Position numbers and translations under genes: made by a program. Below are positions 42,703 to 51,905 of a stretch of 64,000 bases of DNA, in pieces. How positions within the stretch are numbered: the stretch's first letter is position 1; each line of letters starts with the position of its first letter. The stretch is from the NCBI RefSeq assembly GCF_035317345.1, contig NZ_JAYKTU010000009.1. The stretch is one strand, 5' to 3'. The notes beneath the pieces were generated by a model. It did not search any database. It saw only the letters and a list, made by a program, of their open reading frames with translations, and was not told the origin of the DNA. Source of the stretch: Cellvibrio fontiphilus. GTDB taxonomy: Bacteria > Pseudomonadota > Gammaproteobacteria > Pseudomonadales > Cellvibrionaceae.

Positions 42703-43851
42703 GTGAAACATTGCCCATCCAGCCTGCGTTTTGTTCGATACCTATTGATTGTTGTGTTTTTTTCTTTTGCCCAACAATTGTTTGCGCTAGAAGCAAAATA
42801 CAATATGACTTCCGGCGTAACTGACATCAGTGGTCAGGTTTATAACCTGCACATGATAATTTTTTATATTTGTTGTGCGATTGCCGCGATTGTTTTTGGT
42901 TTGATGTTTTGGTCTATCCTGCATCATCGCAAATCAAAAGGCGCAGCGCCTGCCCAATTTCATGGCAGTCTGAAAATAGAAATTATTTGGACGGCTATTC
43001 CCGTTCTTATTTTGATTGCCATGGCTATTCCTGCCAGTAAAACCTTGATTGCAATGGAAGACACCTCTGAGGCGGATCTCACCGTATTAATTACCGGTTC
43101 GCAATGGAAGTGGCACTATAAATATTTGGAATATCCTATAGAGTTTTATTCCCTGCTCGCTACTCCGCGTGAAGCTATCAATAATCAAGCTGAAAAAACC
43201 GATCTCTATCTGCGTGATGTAGATAAACCTTTGGTGTTGCCGACGGGTAAAAAAATTCGTTTTTTAGTGACTGCCGATGATGTTATTCACTCCTGGTGGG
43301 TGCCTGCTTTTGCCGTTAAAAAAGATGCGAACCCGGGTTTTATCAACGAAACCTGGACCAAAGTAGATAAGCCAGGTATTTACCGCGGGCAGTGCGCAGA
43401 GCTATGCGGAAAAGATCATGCTTTTATGCCAATCGTTGTGGATGTGCGTAGCCCGGAAGATTTTGACCAATGGGTCGCGCAGGAGTTGGAGCGTCAGGCT
43501 CAGGAAAAAGCAGCTGAATTGGCGCGCGGTAATTTAACCATGGATGAGTTGATGAGCCTCGGCCAAAAAACCTATGAGACACATTGCGCCGCCTGCCATC
43601 AAATTTCCGGTGAGGGATTGCCCGGCGTTATTCCCGCACTTAAGGGCAGCATCATGGCAACTACTGACATTCCCGCGCATATCCAAATTGTTGTTAATGG
43701 CAAAGCGGGAACTGCCATGCAAGCATTTGCCAAGCAGCTGACCAATAGTGAATTGGCTGCGGTTATCACCTATGAGCGCAATGCCTGGGGCAACAATACC
43801 GGTGAATTGGTACAAGCTGCGGATATCGCCGCTGTTAAGGCAGGAGAATAA
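42703..43851 (+). CDS. coxB: Cytochrome c oxidase subunit II with fused haem c domain
   Basis: A 382-residue membrane subunit of an aa3/caa3-type terminal oxidase. Signal peptide of ~28 residues; two transmembrane helices (residues ~48-70, ~95-117); a CuA domain with HSWWVPAFAVKKDANPGF and the CuA ligands GQCAELCGKDHAFM; and a C-terminal cytochrome c domain with C295-A-A-C298-H299 and GLPGVIPALKGS. The fused haem lets it take electrons directly from a carrier. GTG 42703 is the start, with AAGGAG 8 bases upstream. First gene of the oxidase operon; the next begins 2 bases after its stop. Confidence 0.95.
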   Translation: MKHCPSSLRFVRYLLIVVFFSFAQQLFALEAKYNMTSGVTDISGQVYNLHMIIFYICCAIAAIVFGLMFWSILHHRKSKGAAPAQFHGSLKIEIIWTAIPVLILIAMAIPASKTLIAMEDTSEADLTVLITGSQWKWHYKYLEYPIEFYSLLATPREAINNQAEKTDLYLRDVDKPLVLPTGKKIRFLVTADDVIHSWWVPAFAVKKDANPGFINETWTKVDKPGIYRGQCAELCGKDHAFMPIVVDVRSPEDFDQWVAQELERQAQEKAAELARGNLTMDELMSLGQKTYETHCAACHQISGEGLPGVIPALKGSIMATTDIPAHIQIVVNGKAGTAMQAFAKQLTNSELAAVITYERNAWGNNTGELVQAADIAAVKAGE

Positions 43852-43853
43852 TA

Positions 43854-45461
43854 ATGAGCAGAGAAAATATCAGTTCACATCAGCAGCATGCAGATCATTC
43901 CCATGATTCGCATGATCACAAGCCGCGTGGAATTAGCCGTTGGTTATTCACCACCAATCACAAAGATATTGGCACCTTGTATTTATTGTTTTCGCTATTA
44001 ATGCTGTTTACGGGTGGCATTTTGGCAATGATGATTCGCGCTGAATTATTTCAGCCCGGCCTGCAATTCGTTGATCCCCATTTTTTTAACCAACTAACCA
44101 CTGTGCATGGATTGGTAATGGTATTTGGTGCAGTTATGCCGGCATTTGTCGGTTTGGCGAATTGGATGATCCCTCTCATGATTGGTGCGCCTGACATGGC
44201 ATTGCCACGCATGAACAATTGGAGTTTTTGGATACTGCCATTTGCCTTTACGATTTTGTTATCGACTTTTTTTATGGAAGGCGGAGCGCCAGCAGCAGGT
44301 TGGACTTTTTATGCGCCGCTCTCGACTACTTATAGTAGTGACAGCACTGCTTTTTTTGTCTTCTCGGTTCATTTGATGGGGATTTCCTCCATCATGGGAG
44401 CGATGAATGTCATTGTTACTATTTTTAATTTGCGTGCACCGGGCATGACCTGGATGAAGCTCCCGCTATTTGTGTGGACCTGGTTAATCACTGCATTTTT
44501 ATTAATTGCAGTAATGCCGGTGCTGGCTGGCGTAGTGACTATGGTGCTAACGGATAAATATTTTGGCACCAGCTTTTTTGATGCTGCCGGTGGTGGCGAT
44601 CCAGTCATGTTCCAGCATATTTTCTGGTTCTTTGGTCACCCCGAAGTGTACATCATGATTCTGCCGGCCTTTGGCATAGTCTCCAGCATTATCCCTACTT
44701 TTGCCCGCAAGCCTTTGTTTGGTTATGAATCAATGGTGATTGCAACCGCGAGCATTGCGCTCTTGTCATTTATTGTGTGGGCGCACCACATGTTCACCAC
44801 AGGCATGCCTGTCGCTGCAGAATTATTTTTTATGTATGCCACCATGCTGATTGCCGTTCCCACGGGTGTAAAAGTATTTAATTGGGTGGCGACTATGTGG
44901 CGCGGTGCTATGACATTTGAAGTGCCTATGATGTTTGCGCTCGCCTTTATAGTGCTCTTCACTATTGGTGGGCTGTCCGGTTTGATGTTGGCGATAGTGC
45001 CAGCGGATTTCCAATATCACGACACCTATTTTGTTGTGGCGCATTTCCACTATGTGCTGGTGACGGGAGCTGTGTTTGGCATTATCTCCGGTGTTTATTA
45101 TTGGATTCCAAAATGGACTGGTGTGATGTACAGCGAAAAAATTGGCCAGCTCCATTTTTGGTGTTCAATTATTTCCGTCAACATGCTGTTTTTCCCCATG
45201 CATTTTGTTGGCCTGGCGGGAATGCCGCGGCGCATTCCTGATTATGCGCTGCAATTTGCCGATATGAACGCCTTTATCAGTATTGGTGGATTCCTCTTTG
45301 GTTTATCGCAATTAATTTTTGTATGGATGGTGGTGCGCTGTATGCGAGGCAAAGGTGAAAAGGCTACTGACAGGGTGTGGGAGGGGGCTCAGGGGTTGGA
45401 GTGGGAAGTGCCATCGCCTGCGCCCTACCACACCTTTCAAACACCACCGCAGGTGAAATAA
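43854..45461 (+). CDS. coxA: Cytochrome c oxidase subunit I
   Basis: A 535-residue catalytic subunit, with 12 membrane helices, that reduces oxygen to water and pumps protons. Visible: HGLVMVFGAVMPAF (haem a ligand region), GHPEVYIMILPAFGIVSSI with the Cu-B His and cross-linked Tyr, WAHHMFTTGMP (Cu-B pair), and FVVAHFHYVLVTGAVF (haem ligands). The first 25 residues are unusually His/Asp-rich (HQQHADHSHDSHDHK), of unknown meaning, perhaps metal handling. It overlaps the longest frame for ctaG, but a later ctaG start is preferred. Confidence 0.97.
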   Translation: MSRENISSHQQHADHSHDSHDHKPRGISRWLFTTNHKDIGTLYLLFSLLMLFTGGILAMMIRAELFQPGLQFVDPHFFNQLTTVHGLVMVFGAVMPAFVGLANWMIPLMIGAPDMALPRMNNWSFWILPFAFTILLSTFFMEGGAPAAGWTFYAPLSTTYSSDSTAFFVFSVHLMGISSIMGAMNVIVTIFNLRAPGMTWMKLPLFVWTWLITAFLLIAVMPVLAGVVTMVLTDKYFGTSFFDAAGGGDPVMFQHIFWFFGHPEVYIMILPAFGIVSSIIPTFARKPLFGYESMVIATASIALLSFIVWAHHMFTTGMPVAAELFFMYATMLIAVPTGVKVFNWVATMWRGAMTFEVPMMFALAFIVLFTIGGLSGLMLAIVPADFQYHDTYFVVAHFHYVLVTGAVFGIISGVYYWIPKWTGVMYSEKIGQLHFWCSIISVNMLFFPMHFVGLAGMPRRIPDYALQFADMNAFISIGGFLFGLSQLIFVWMVVRCMRGKGEKATDRVWEGAQGLEWEVPSPAPYHTFQTPPQVK

Positions 45462-45496
45462 AACGGCGAATTCTTTGCCAGGGGTGGGGAGGGCAC

Positions 45497-46024
45497 ATGG
45501 TTTCCAACACTAGATTAGTGCGCAGGTTAATCATTATATGCATCGCTATGTTTGCATTTGGCTATGCCTTGGTGCCGCTCTACGATGTGTTTTGTGAAAT
45601 TACAGGTATTAACGGTAAAACCAGCAACCAGCCTGCGGTAACCCGTGCCGCGGTGGATGAGACACGCACTATTAAAGTGGAGTTTTTAGCAAATCGCGAC
45701 GACGCAATTCCCTGGTCGTTTGCTCCAGAGGTGGCGCATATCAGCATTCACCCAGGGCAGGTACAAGTCATTAATTTTATGGTGGAGAACCCTACCGATA
45801 TGGCGATGGTAGGGCGGGCGGTACCTTCAGTATCGCCGGGTGAGGCAGCAAAATATTTTATTAAAATCGAATGTTTTTGTTTTACCGAGCAACCCTTGGA
45901 TGCGCATGAGCGCAGGGCGATGCCAGTGCAATTTTATGTGGATCCAAAATTGCCTGCGCATTTTTCCACCATCACGCTTTCGTACCGCTTATATAAAAAT
46001 ATCCCACAGCTAGTCGGGCGCTAG
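45497..46024 (+). CDS. ctaG: Cytochrome c oxidase assembly protein CtaG/Cox11
   Basis: A 175-residue inner-membrane protein that delivers copper to the Cu-B site of subunit I. One N-terminal transmembrane helix (LIIICIAMFAFGYALVPLYDVFC), then a periplasmic beta-domain with the copper-binding IECFCFTEQPL near residue 125. ATG 45497 follows GGGGAGGG and gives the normal Cox11 layout; a longer start at 45377 would overlap coxA and is rejected. Located between coxA and coxC in the order usual for Pseudomonas-type operons. Confidence 0.95.
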   Translation: MVSNTRLVRRLIIICIAMFAFGYALVPLYDVFCEITGINGKTSNQPAVTRAAVDETRTIKVEFLANRDDAIPWSFAPEVAHISIHPGQVQVINFMVENPTDMAMVGRAVPSVSPGEAAKYFIKIECFCFTEQPLDAHERRAMPVQFYVDPKLPAHFSTITLSYRLYKNIPQLVGR

Positions 46025-46051
46025 TTCGCATGGCCGATAGGAGAATTCACG

Positions 46052-46933
46052 ATGAAAATTGATCATGAGCGTTACTATGTTCCCGAGCAGAGTGTCTGGC
46101 CAATTGTTGGGGCTATATCCTTATTTACTATTGGCATTGGAGCTGCCTTGCTGGTGAATGACCTGGCTAAAGATCAGCATGGTGCAGGCGGCTATTTACT
46201 TATCATTGGTCTTGCACTCCTGTGTTATATGTTATTTGGCTGGTTTAAAAATGTTATCGATGAATCCATGGCTGGACTTTATAGTTCGCAGATGGATCGC
46301 TCCTTTCGTCAGGGTATGAGTTGGTTTATTTTTTCAGAGGTAATGTTTTTTGGCGCTTTTTTTGGCGCACTTTTTTATGCCCGTATTATTTCTGTACCTT
46401 GGCTGGATGGAGCAGGAAATAACGTGATGACGGGAGAAATTCTCTGGCCGGATTTTGAAGCTATCTGGCCGTTGGAAAAAACACCAGGCGGGTTGGAGAC
46501 CAACGCTATGCCTTGGGAGGGTATTCCCCTGTACAACACCCTGATCTTATTGGCCTCTTCTATTACCCTGCAAATTGCCCATATAGGTATTGAAAACAAT
46601 AAACATACCCAGCTCGGCTTTTTTATGATGTTAACTATAGTGCTGGGGGTATTATTTTTATCCTTGCAGGGATACGAATATATGCATGCCTATAATGACT
46701 TAGGTTTGCGTTTGGATTCTGGTGTGTACGGCAATACCTTTTTTCTGCTGACTGGTTTCCATGGTTTACACGTTACCTTGGGAACGCTTTTTTTACTCAT
46801 CATATTTTTACGCATTTTAATCAAGGGTCATTTTACCCCCGAGCGCCATTTTGGTTTTCAGGCCGCTGCTTGGTATTGGCACTTTGTGGATGTGGTCTGG
46901 CTTAACCTGTTTGTGTTTGTGTATGTTTTATAA
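46052..46933 (+). CDS. coxC: Cytochrome c oxidase subunit III
   Basis: A 293-residue membrane subunit with about seven helices. Visible: FIFSEVMFFGAFFGALFYAR, LLASSITLQIAHIGI, FFLLTGFHGLHVTLGTLFL and the C-terminal WYWHFVDVVWLNLFVFVYV, all of the COX3 type. It stabilises subunit I and its proton entry region. AGGAGAATTCACG precedes ATG 46052. An insertion of ~40 residues between helices III and IV (SVPWLDGAGNNVMTGEIL...) is common in the alpha/gammaproteobacterial form. Confidence 0.95.
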   Translation: MKIDHERYYVPEQSVWPIVGAISLFTIGIGAALLVNDLAKDQHGAGGYLLIIGLALLCYMLFGWFKNVIDESMAGLYSSQMDRSFRQGMSWFIFSEVMFFGAFFGALFYARIISVPWLDGAGNNVMTGEILWPDFEAIWPLEKTPGGLETNAMPWEGIPLYNTLILLASSITLQIAHIGIENNKHTQLGFFMMLTIVLGVLFLSLQGYEYMHAYNDLGLRLDSGVYGNTFFLLTGFHGLHVTLGTLFLLIIFLRILIKGHFTPERHFGFQAAAWYWHFVDVVWLNLFVFVYVL

Positions 46934-47052
46934 AAAATTCCCCATAACATTTTATGTGAAATTTCTATATCGACAATTGGCAGCAATTTTGAGCCAATGA
47001 TATTGGGCGAATCATATTTGGTGAATGGTATGTACAAGTAACAAGGGCTGCC

Positions 47053-47262
47053 TTAATAAGGCCGTGGGTGTGGCGTAATTACACCGGTCAGCAGAAGGAT
47101 AATAAGTAGCAATACAACAGCTACAGAGAAAAACAGGCGCCGCCCTAAAAATTTAGACATTTGCGGAGCTTTATCATCGTTTTTAATCATGACAAATAAA
47201 GCTTGAAATAAACTAATAACCACCAGCGCAAGTAAAACGATAAGCACAATTTTAATTAACAT
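47053..47262 (-). CDS. DUF2909 small membrane protein, antisense in the oxidase operon
   Basis: A 69-residue protein with two transmembrane helices (residues ~2-24 and ~46-66) separated by a short charged loop (KNDDKAPQMSKFLGRR), matching the DUF2909 twin-transmembrane family found in oxidase gene clusters of Pseudomonas-like bacteria. It is on the minus strand between coxC and the SURF1 gene, the only gene in the operon that runs backwards. Location implies a role in oxidase assembly or a small subunit, not established. It starts 26 bases from the SURF1 start, so the two are divergent and may share regulatory DNA. Confidence 0.82.
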   Translation of the reverse strand: MLIKIVLIVLLALVVISLFQALFVMIKNDDKAPQMSKFLGRRLFFSVAVVLLLIILLLTGVITPHPRPY

Positions 47263-47288
47263 AATAAACCCTATGCAGGAGTGGAGTT

Positions 47289-48065
47289 ATGACCATTATA
47301 GCTTTCAAACGCTATTGGGTAATTCACTGGCATTGGGTAGTTGTAAGTTTACTTGCTACAGCGTTTCTGGTGTCGTTGTCATTGTGGCAATTATCGCGAG
47401 CGAGCGAAAAGAAACAAACGCTTGAACGGATTGCACAGTGGAACTCTGCTGGCCCTTTTGCATTTAGCCAATTGACAGCATTTGACACCCAGGAACTGGA
47501 TGGCGTTTCCCTGAAGTTTTCTGCGCGCTGGGTTAGCCCAATGGTCTGGTTGCTGGATAATCAATTGGTTGATGGTCGCATTGGTTACGATGTAATTGTT
47601 GCAGTAGAGGAAGTAGCATCGCCAAATGTTGTAAAAAAATCCACCAGGCATAGCGATGTGCATAAAGATTCTTCGGTAGTGCTGGTTAATTTGGGGTGGA
47701 TTGCTGCACCTGTCCAGCGCGAAGAATTGCCGCGTGTAAGTATTCCCGCTGAATTAATTATTGAAGGAATTTTTCGCACTAAACCAACAGGTTTGTTGTT
47801 GGGTACTAATATTGAAGATAAGGGCACATGGCCTATGCGTATCCAGCAATTGGATGCAAAAAATCTTGCTGCATATTTGCCGGTGTTAAATACCGGGGGA
47901 GTTATTTTCCAACAACAGCAATCGCCTTTTCGTGTGCACTATGAGCCGGTCATATTACCTCCGGAGCGTCATCAGGCCTATGCGTTGCAATGGGCGTTAT
48001 TAGCGCTAGCGGTTGTAGTAATCAGTTTGGCTGCCAGTTCAACCAAGGAGCTGAATCATGAATAG
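47289..48065 (+). CDS. SURF1 family cytochrome oxidase assembly protein
   Basis: A 258-residue inner-membrane protein with a transmembrane helix at each end (residues ~14-34 and ~232-252) and a periplasmic domain between, the SURF1 layout. Visible: SLSLWQLSRASEKKQ, MVWLLDNQLVDGRIGYDVIV, and VLVNLGWIAAPVQREELP. It helps insert haem a into subunit I. GGAGTGGAGTT lies before ATG 47289. The next gene overlaps its end by 8 bases. Confidence 0.92.
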   Translation: MTIIAFKRYWVIHWHWVVVSLLATAFLVSLSLWQLSRASEKKQTLERIAQWNSAGPFAFSQLTAFDTQELDGVSLKFSARWVSPMVWLLDNQLVDGRIGYDVIVAVEEVASPNVVKKSTRHSDVHKDSSVVLVNLGWIAAPVQREELPRVSIPAELIIEGIFRTKPTGLLLGTNIEDKGTWPMRIQQLDAKNLAAYLPVLNTGGVIFQQQQSPFRVHYEPVILPPERHQAYALQWALLALAVVVISLAASSTKELNHE

Positions 48066-48576
48066 CCGTAAATTTTTCAGTTTGTTTTTGCTTTGCGCCT
48101 TAATCCCACTTGCGGCTGCCAAACTTAGCTTGGCTATGGGCTGGTTTAGTCACCATGCAGTGAATAAAGGTTATTGGTTGGAGCGTGAAATTGAGCTTTT
48201 GCCAGATGCAGAGGCAAATGCTGCAGCATGGCGTTTGGTTTATGTTGCCCCTGAATCTTGCACAGCAGAGTGCCAGCAGGCCTTGTATAGCCTGCAGCAG
48301 CTCTACACCGGCCTCGGGCGTAAACAATTAAAAATGCAACCCTTGGTGATGGCGCAGCAAACACCCGATGTCTTGCGTGAGTTCTCATCGATCCATTGGT
48401 TGGAAAAAAATATTCTTGCTCGGGAACTGCAAAATCAAATTGTTATTGTAAATCGTGATGGTCTTGCATTATTGCGCTATCCCGTCAGTGAAGATTCACA
48501 GCACATGCAACATATCGCCAAGGATATCCGCACAGACTTGTTGCGGTTGATGAATTACGACAGGAGCGGCACATGA
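48058..48576 (+). CDS. Membrane-anchored thiol protein of the oxidase operon
   Basis: A 172-residue protein, with an N-terminal anchor (FSLFLLCALIPLAAAKLSLAMGWF) and a soluble domain with a thioredoxin-like pattern: strand WRLVYVAPESC-TAEC with two cysteines (CxxxC), and a later QIVIVNRDGLALLRYP. The CxxxC spacing is that of SCO proteins, so it may be a SCO-like copper or thiol chaperone for oxidase assembly. It overlaps the SURF1 gene by 8 bases and the ctaA gene by 4, so translation is coupled. The Pseudomonas operon has a similar small gene at this place. Function inferred from position and motif. Confidence 0.78.
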   Translation: MNSRKFFSLFLLCALIPLAAAKLSLAMGWFSHHAVNKGYWLEREIELLPDAEANAAAWRLVYVAPESCTAECQQALYSLQQLYTGLGRKQLKMQPLVMAQQTPDVLREFSSIHWLEKNILARELQNQIVIVNRDGLALLRYPVSEDSQHMQHIAKDIRTDLLRLMNYDRSGT

Positions 48577-49622
48577 AAAGGTTTTCGGCATTGGTGAATT
48601 TTACGTTGGTGTTAACGCTCGCAGTTATCGCCTTGGGCGCCTACACCCGTTTGACCGATGCGGGTTTGGGTTGCCCGGATTGGCCCGGGTGTTATGGGAA
48701 ATTCCACGCCCCGGTCTTGGATCATCACATCGCCGATGCCCAGGAAAAATATCCGCATCTTGAGATTGATCCCTATAAAGCGCGCAATGAAATGTTGCAT
48801 CGATATATCGCCGGGTTATTGGGGTTGGCGGTATTGGCTATTTTTATTGGCAGCCACTGGTTAAAACGTTATCGCGTGTTGGCATCAGCTTTATTGATGC
48901 TGGTAGTTTTCCAGGCAGCCTTGGGTATGTGGACAGTGACGTTAAACTTATTGCCGCTCATTGTGCTGGCGCATCTGCTCGGGGGATTCACACTTTTGTG
49001 TTTGCTTGCAGTATTGCGCGCGGAAATCAGTTGGGATAGTCAATTATCATCTGCTACTCCCAGCAAAACATTTACCGAGCCGGCTCTGGCAAGGTTGATG
49101 GGGTTTGGTGTTGTTGCATTGCTGGTTGTTATCGCGCAGATCGCACTGGGTGGTTGGACATCTACAAATTATGCTGCCGCGGTGTGCAATCAATTACCTT
49201 TTTGTGAGCCAGGTTGGCAGGAGCGTTTTTCGCTAGCACAAGTATTTCATTTACCGCTCGGGCATGAGACTTATGAATATGGTGTCTTGCCTTATGAAGC
49301 GCGCATGAGCATTCATGTATTGCATCGCATCGGGGCGATTATAACGCTGTTGGTGTTGGGGAGTTTTTTATGGCTGTCCTGGCGCAACGCACAAACGCGG
49401 GTGATGCAGCGGTTGGTACTCGCCATGGCTTTTTTATTGCTGTTACAAATCACTTTAGGTTTGATCAATATTGTTGCGCTTGTGCCCTTGTGGAACGCGG
49501 TAGCGCACAATCTGGTAGCCGCTAATTTGTTGATGTTGCTCTTGGTATTTTTACGGCAGATGATTCTGCGTAATCCGGAGAAGGTTTATGGCCACAATCA
49601 AAAATATATCGCCGAGCGTTAG
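48573..49622 (+). CDS. ctaA: Haem A synthase (Cox15/CtaA)
   Basis: A 349-residue membrane enzyme with about eight helices that oxidises haem O to haem A. Visible: AYTRLTDAGLGCPDWPGCYG near residue 23 with the paired cysteines, EMLHRYIAGLLGL (haem His), IALGGWTSTNYAAAVCNQLPFC, and VLHRIGAIITLLVLG. Its start overlaps the previous stop by 4 bases, and the ctaB start lies 35 bases inside its end. Confidence 0.95.
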   Translation: MKRFSALVNFTLVLTLAVIALGAYTRLTDAGLGCPDWPGCYGKFHAPVLDHHIADAQEKYPHLEIDPYKARNEMLHRYIAGLLGLAVLAIFIGSHWLKRYRVLASALLMLVVFQAALGMWTVTLNLLPLIVLAHLLGGFTLLCLLAVLRAEISWDSQLSSATPSKTFTEPALARLMGFGVVALLVVIAQIALGGWTSTNYAAAVCNQLPFCEPGWQERFSLAQVFHLPLGHETYEYGVLPYEARMSIHVLHRIGAIITLLVLGSFLWLSWRNAQTRVMQRLVLAMAFLLLLQITLGLINIVALVPLWNAVAHNLVAANLLMLLLVFLRQMILRNPEKVYGHNQKYIAER

Positions 49623-50514
49623 TTGGCGTGCAGACATTAATGGTTACGCGCGCGCTTACTATCAGTTAACCAAACCCAAAGTAGTTGCACTGCTCGTGCT
49701 GACGGCGTTAGTGGGTATGATGTTAGCGTCACCGGGATTGCCCGACCTTTGGTTAATAGCAACGGCGAGTATTGGCATCGCCATGGTGTCCGGTGCAGCT
49801 GCTGCGTTTAATCACATACTCGATCAAAAAATTGATGCACAAATGGCGCGCACTTATATGCGCCCCCTCCCCAAGGGCCGGTTAACAAATCAGCAGGCCA
49901 TTATTTTTGCCTGCGTGCTAGCGGTTACCGGATTTTTATTACTACTTTTTGCGGTTAATCCGCTGACAGCCTATTTAACTTTGTTGGGATTATTTGGTTA
50001 CGCCGTGGTGTATACGCTCTTACTTAAACGCGCTACGCCACAGAATATTGTGATTGGCGGTGTGGCCGGTGCCTTGCCGCCCGTTCTGGGTTGGACGGCA
50101 ATTACTGGCAGTGTAACCAGCGAAGCGCTGCTGTTGATGATGATTGTATTTGCCTGGACACCACCACATTTTTGGGCCTTGGCAATACACCGTGTTAATG
50201 ATTACGCCAAAGCCAACATCCCAATGTTGCCGGTAACTCATGGCATTGAATTTACCAAAACGCTCATTTTGCTCTATACATTTTTATTAATGGCGGTCTG
50301 CTGGTTGCCTTACTTGATTGGTATGACGGGTGTGGTTTACCTGTTGGCGAGTCTCTATCTAAACGGCGTTTTTATTCGTTACGCCTGGCGGTTGAAGTTC
50401 TCACCTGATGCCAATACTGCGATGGCAACCTTCCGTTTTTCTATTGTGCATTTAATGCTGCTATTTGTGGCACTGTTGGTGGATCATTATGTGCTTGCGT
50501 ACTTTTCCAATTAA
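49588..50514 (+). CDS. ctaB: Protohaem IX farnesyltransferase (haem O synthase)
   Basis: A 308-residue integral membrane prenyltransferase that adds farnesyl to haem B, making haem O for CtaA. Visible: YYQLTKPKVVALLVLTALVG, AAFNHILDQKIDAQMARTYMRPLP (Asp-rich substrate site), YTLLLKRATPQNIVIGGVAGALPPVLGWTA, and TPPHFWALAIHRVNDYAKANIPMLPV (second site). AGAAGGTTT precedes ATG 49588, and the gene overlaps ctaA by 35 bases and the copper chaperone gene by 26. Confidence 0.96.
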   Translation: MATIKNISPSVSWRADINGYARAYYQLTKPKVVALLVLTALVGMMLASPGLPDLWLIATASIGIAMVSGAAAAFNHILDQKIDAQMARTYMRPLPKGRLTNQQAIIFACVLAVTGFLLLLFAVNPLTAYLTLLGLFGYAVVYTLLLKRATPQNIVIGGVAGALPPVLGWTAITGSVTSEALLLMMIVFAWTPPHFWALAIHRVNDYAKANIPMLPVTHGIEFTKTLILLYTFLLMAVCWLPYLIGMTGVVYLLASLYLNGVFIRYAWRLKFSPDANTAMATFRFSIVHLMLLFVALLVDHYVLAYFSN

Positions 50515-51007
50515 ATATTTATCGCAGGTAAAGCCTATAAACAACAGATTAAGATCTGTTGTTTTATTAAGTGTCGGTTGGTTTTTTTTATCGCCGGTAA
50601 TTTCTTTTGCACAAACTCAAGGGGCAATACCGGATAACTTCTCCATTACCAATGCATGGATAAAATTGGCGCCGCCAGGTTCATCGGTCAACGCTGCGTA
50701 TATGGATCTACACAATCACGCACTGGAGGAAAAAGTGATAGTGGCTGTAACAGCGGATTGTTGCGCGCAGGTGATGATGCATCAAACCCGACGCGAGGGT
50801 GACAGGGTGTATATGGATCACCGCGATACACTTTATATTCCCCCGCAGGGCGAGCTACAGTTAAAGCCTGGCGGCTTGCACCTGATGTTGATGGGGGCCA
50901 AAGCGCCATTGCAACCTGATGATAGTGTAAATATCGCTTTTGATTTTTCTGACAGCACGCAGTTGACCTTGCGTGTCCCGGTAAAAAAGGCTGCCCATGA
51001 CCAGTAA
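50489..51007 (+). CDS. PCu(A)C-type periplasmic copper chaperone
   Basis: A 172-residue exported protein of the DUF461/PCu(A)C family, which carries Cu(I) to the CuA centre of oxidase subunit II. Visible: a hydrophobic signal (VVLLSVGWFFLSPVISFAQ), the beta-cupredoxin-like core AWIKLAPPGSSVNAAYMDLHNH, and the copper motif elements VMMHQTRREGDRVYM and GGLHLMLMGAK. ATG 50489 is the most credible start, although it gives a ~20-residue extension ahead of the signal and lies inside ctaB. It overlaps the SCO gene by 11 bases. Its presence makes a complete copper-supply unit. Confidence 0.86.
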   Translation: MCLRTFPIKYLSQVKPINNRLRSVVLLSVGWFFLSPVISFAQTQGAIPDNFSITNAWIKLAPPGSSVNAAYMDLHNHALEEKVIVAVTADCCAQVMMHQTRREGDRVYMDHRDTLYIPPQGELQLKPGGLHLMLMGAKAPLQPDDSVNIAFDFSDSTQLTLRVPVKKAAHDQ

Positions 51008-51668
51008 AATGCGCGGCCTATGGTCGCGCCATCACTTGCTTTATCTTGCAGTCATTGTGTTTGGTCTGGTGCTGGGTGTGTATGTCTCCAGCCGCCAAAT
51101 AACGCCTGGTTATGAATACGCACAATTATTACCAGCCGCGAAAAAAATCCCCGCATTTAACTTACATAACCAACAGGGTAATCCACTGACACCTGAACTC
51201 TGGCGTGGGCGATGGTCCCTTGTGTTTTTTGGCTTTACATCCTGCCCCGATATTTGCCCGCTGGAATTACAAAAGTTGGGGAAGTTATTGCGTGAGATGG
51301 GTGAGGGTTCTGGTTTGCAAATTGTATTTGTCAGTGTTGATCCCGAGCGCGACAGCCTTGAAAAGCTGGGCGATTATGTACATTTTTTTCACCCCGATAT
51401 TATCGCGCTGAGCGGCGCTAATACTGAGTTGGCGCGAACCGCGCAATTTTTTGGCGCCGCCTATGATCGTTCCGTCATTATTGACGGTAAATTATTAAAA
51501 GTTCCTTGGGGAATTGATATGCCGCAGGGCAGTGACGAGCATTATCAGGTAAGCCACTCTACCCGGGTGTTTATCATTAACCCTCAGGGAGAGTACACGG
51601 GCAGCTTTGCACCGCCCTTTGCTGTGGCAGATCTGGCCGCAGACATGAAAAAGATGCTGCAGCATTGA
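50997..51668 (+). CDS. SCO1/SenC family copper chaperone
   Basis: A 223-residue membrane-anchored protein with a thioredoxin fold that helps build the CuA site. N-terminal helix (LLYLAVIVFGLVLGVYVSS), then FFGFTSCPDICPLELQKLG with C83 and C87 as copper ligands, the strand IVFVSVDPERDSLEKL and a C-terminal SHSTRVFIINPQGEYTG with the third ligand His. ATG 50997 overlaps the PCu(A)C gene by 11 bases. It is the last gene of the oxidase operon; no clear terminator was seen in the 237-base stretch after it. Confidence 0.94.
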   Translation: MTSKMRGLWSRHHLLYLAVIVFGLVLGVYVSSRQITPGYEYAQLLPAAKKIPAFNLHNQQGNPLTPELWRGRWSLVFFGFTSCPDICPLELQKLGKLLREMGEGSGLQIVFVSVDPERDSLEKLGDYVHFFHPDIIALSGANTELARTAQFFGAAYDRSVIIDGKLLKVPWGIDMPQGSDEHYQVSHSTRVFIINPQGEYTGSFAPPFAVADLAADMKKMLQH

Positions 51669-51905
51669 TGGTAATCTTTTAGTTGCATAAATTTTTATAA
51701 CGCCGTGTTTTAGAAGAGAAATATCGGTCGATGTATGACGTGGTTATCTCTGATAATTTTTTTAACAATATTTGATCTAGTAAGGCGGAGGAGACGTTCT
51801 TATTAAGGCTATATACTGAAATCGTGAGACCAATGTTTTTATGCGCCACCTGAAGACCCAAGATTTTAATAGTGAATAACTGTCGCAGAGTTGCTGGAGG
51901 AAAAT

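Noticed and set aside
45377..45496. Upstream extension of the CtaG frame
   Set aside because: It overlaps coxA by 85 bases and gives a Gly-rich non-signal N-terminus; the ATG at 45497 has a strong ribosome binding site.
51669..51905. Possible genes between SCO and YIP1
   Set aside because: Only short frames without ribosome binding sites are present, and they cross into the YIP1 gene in antisense.
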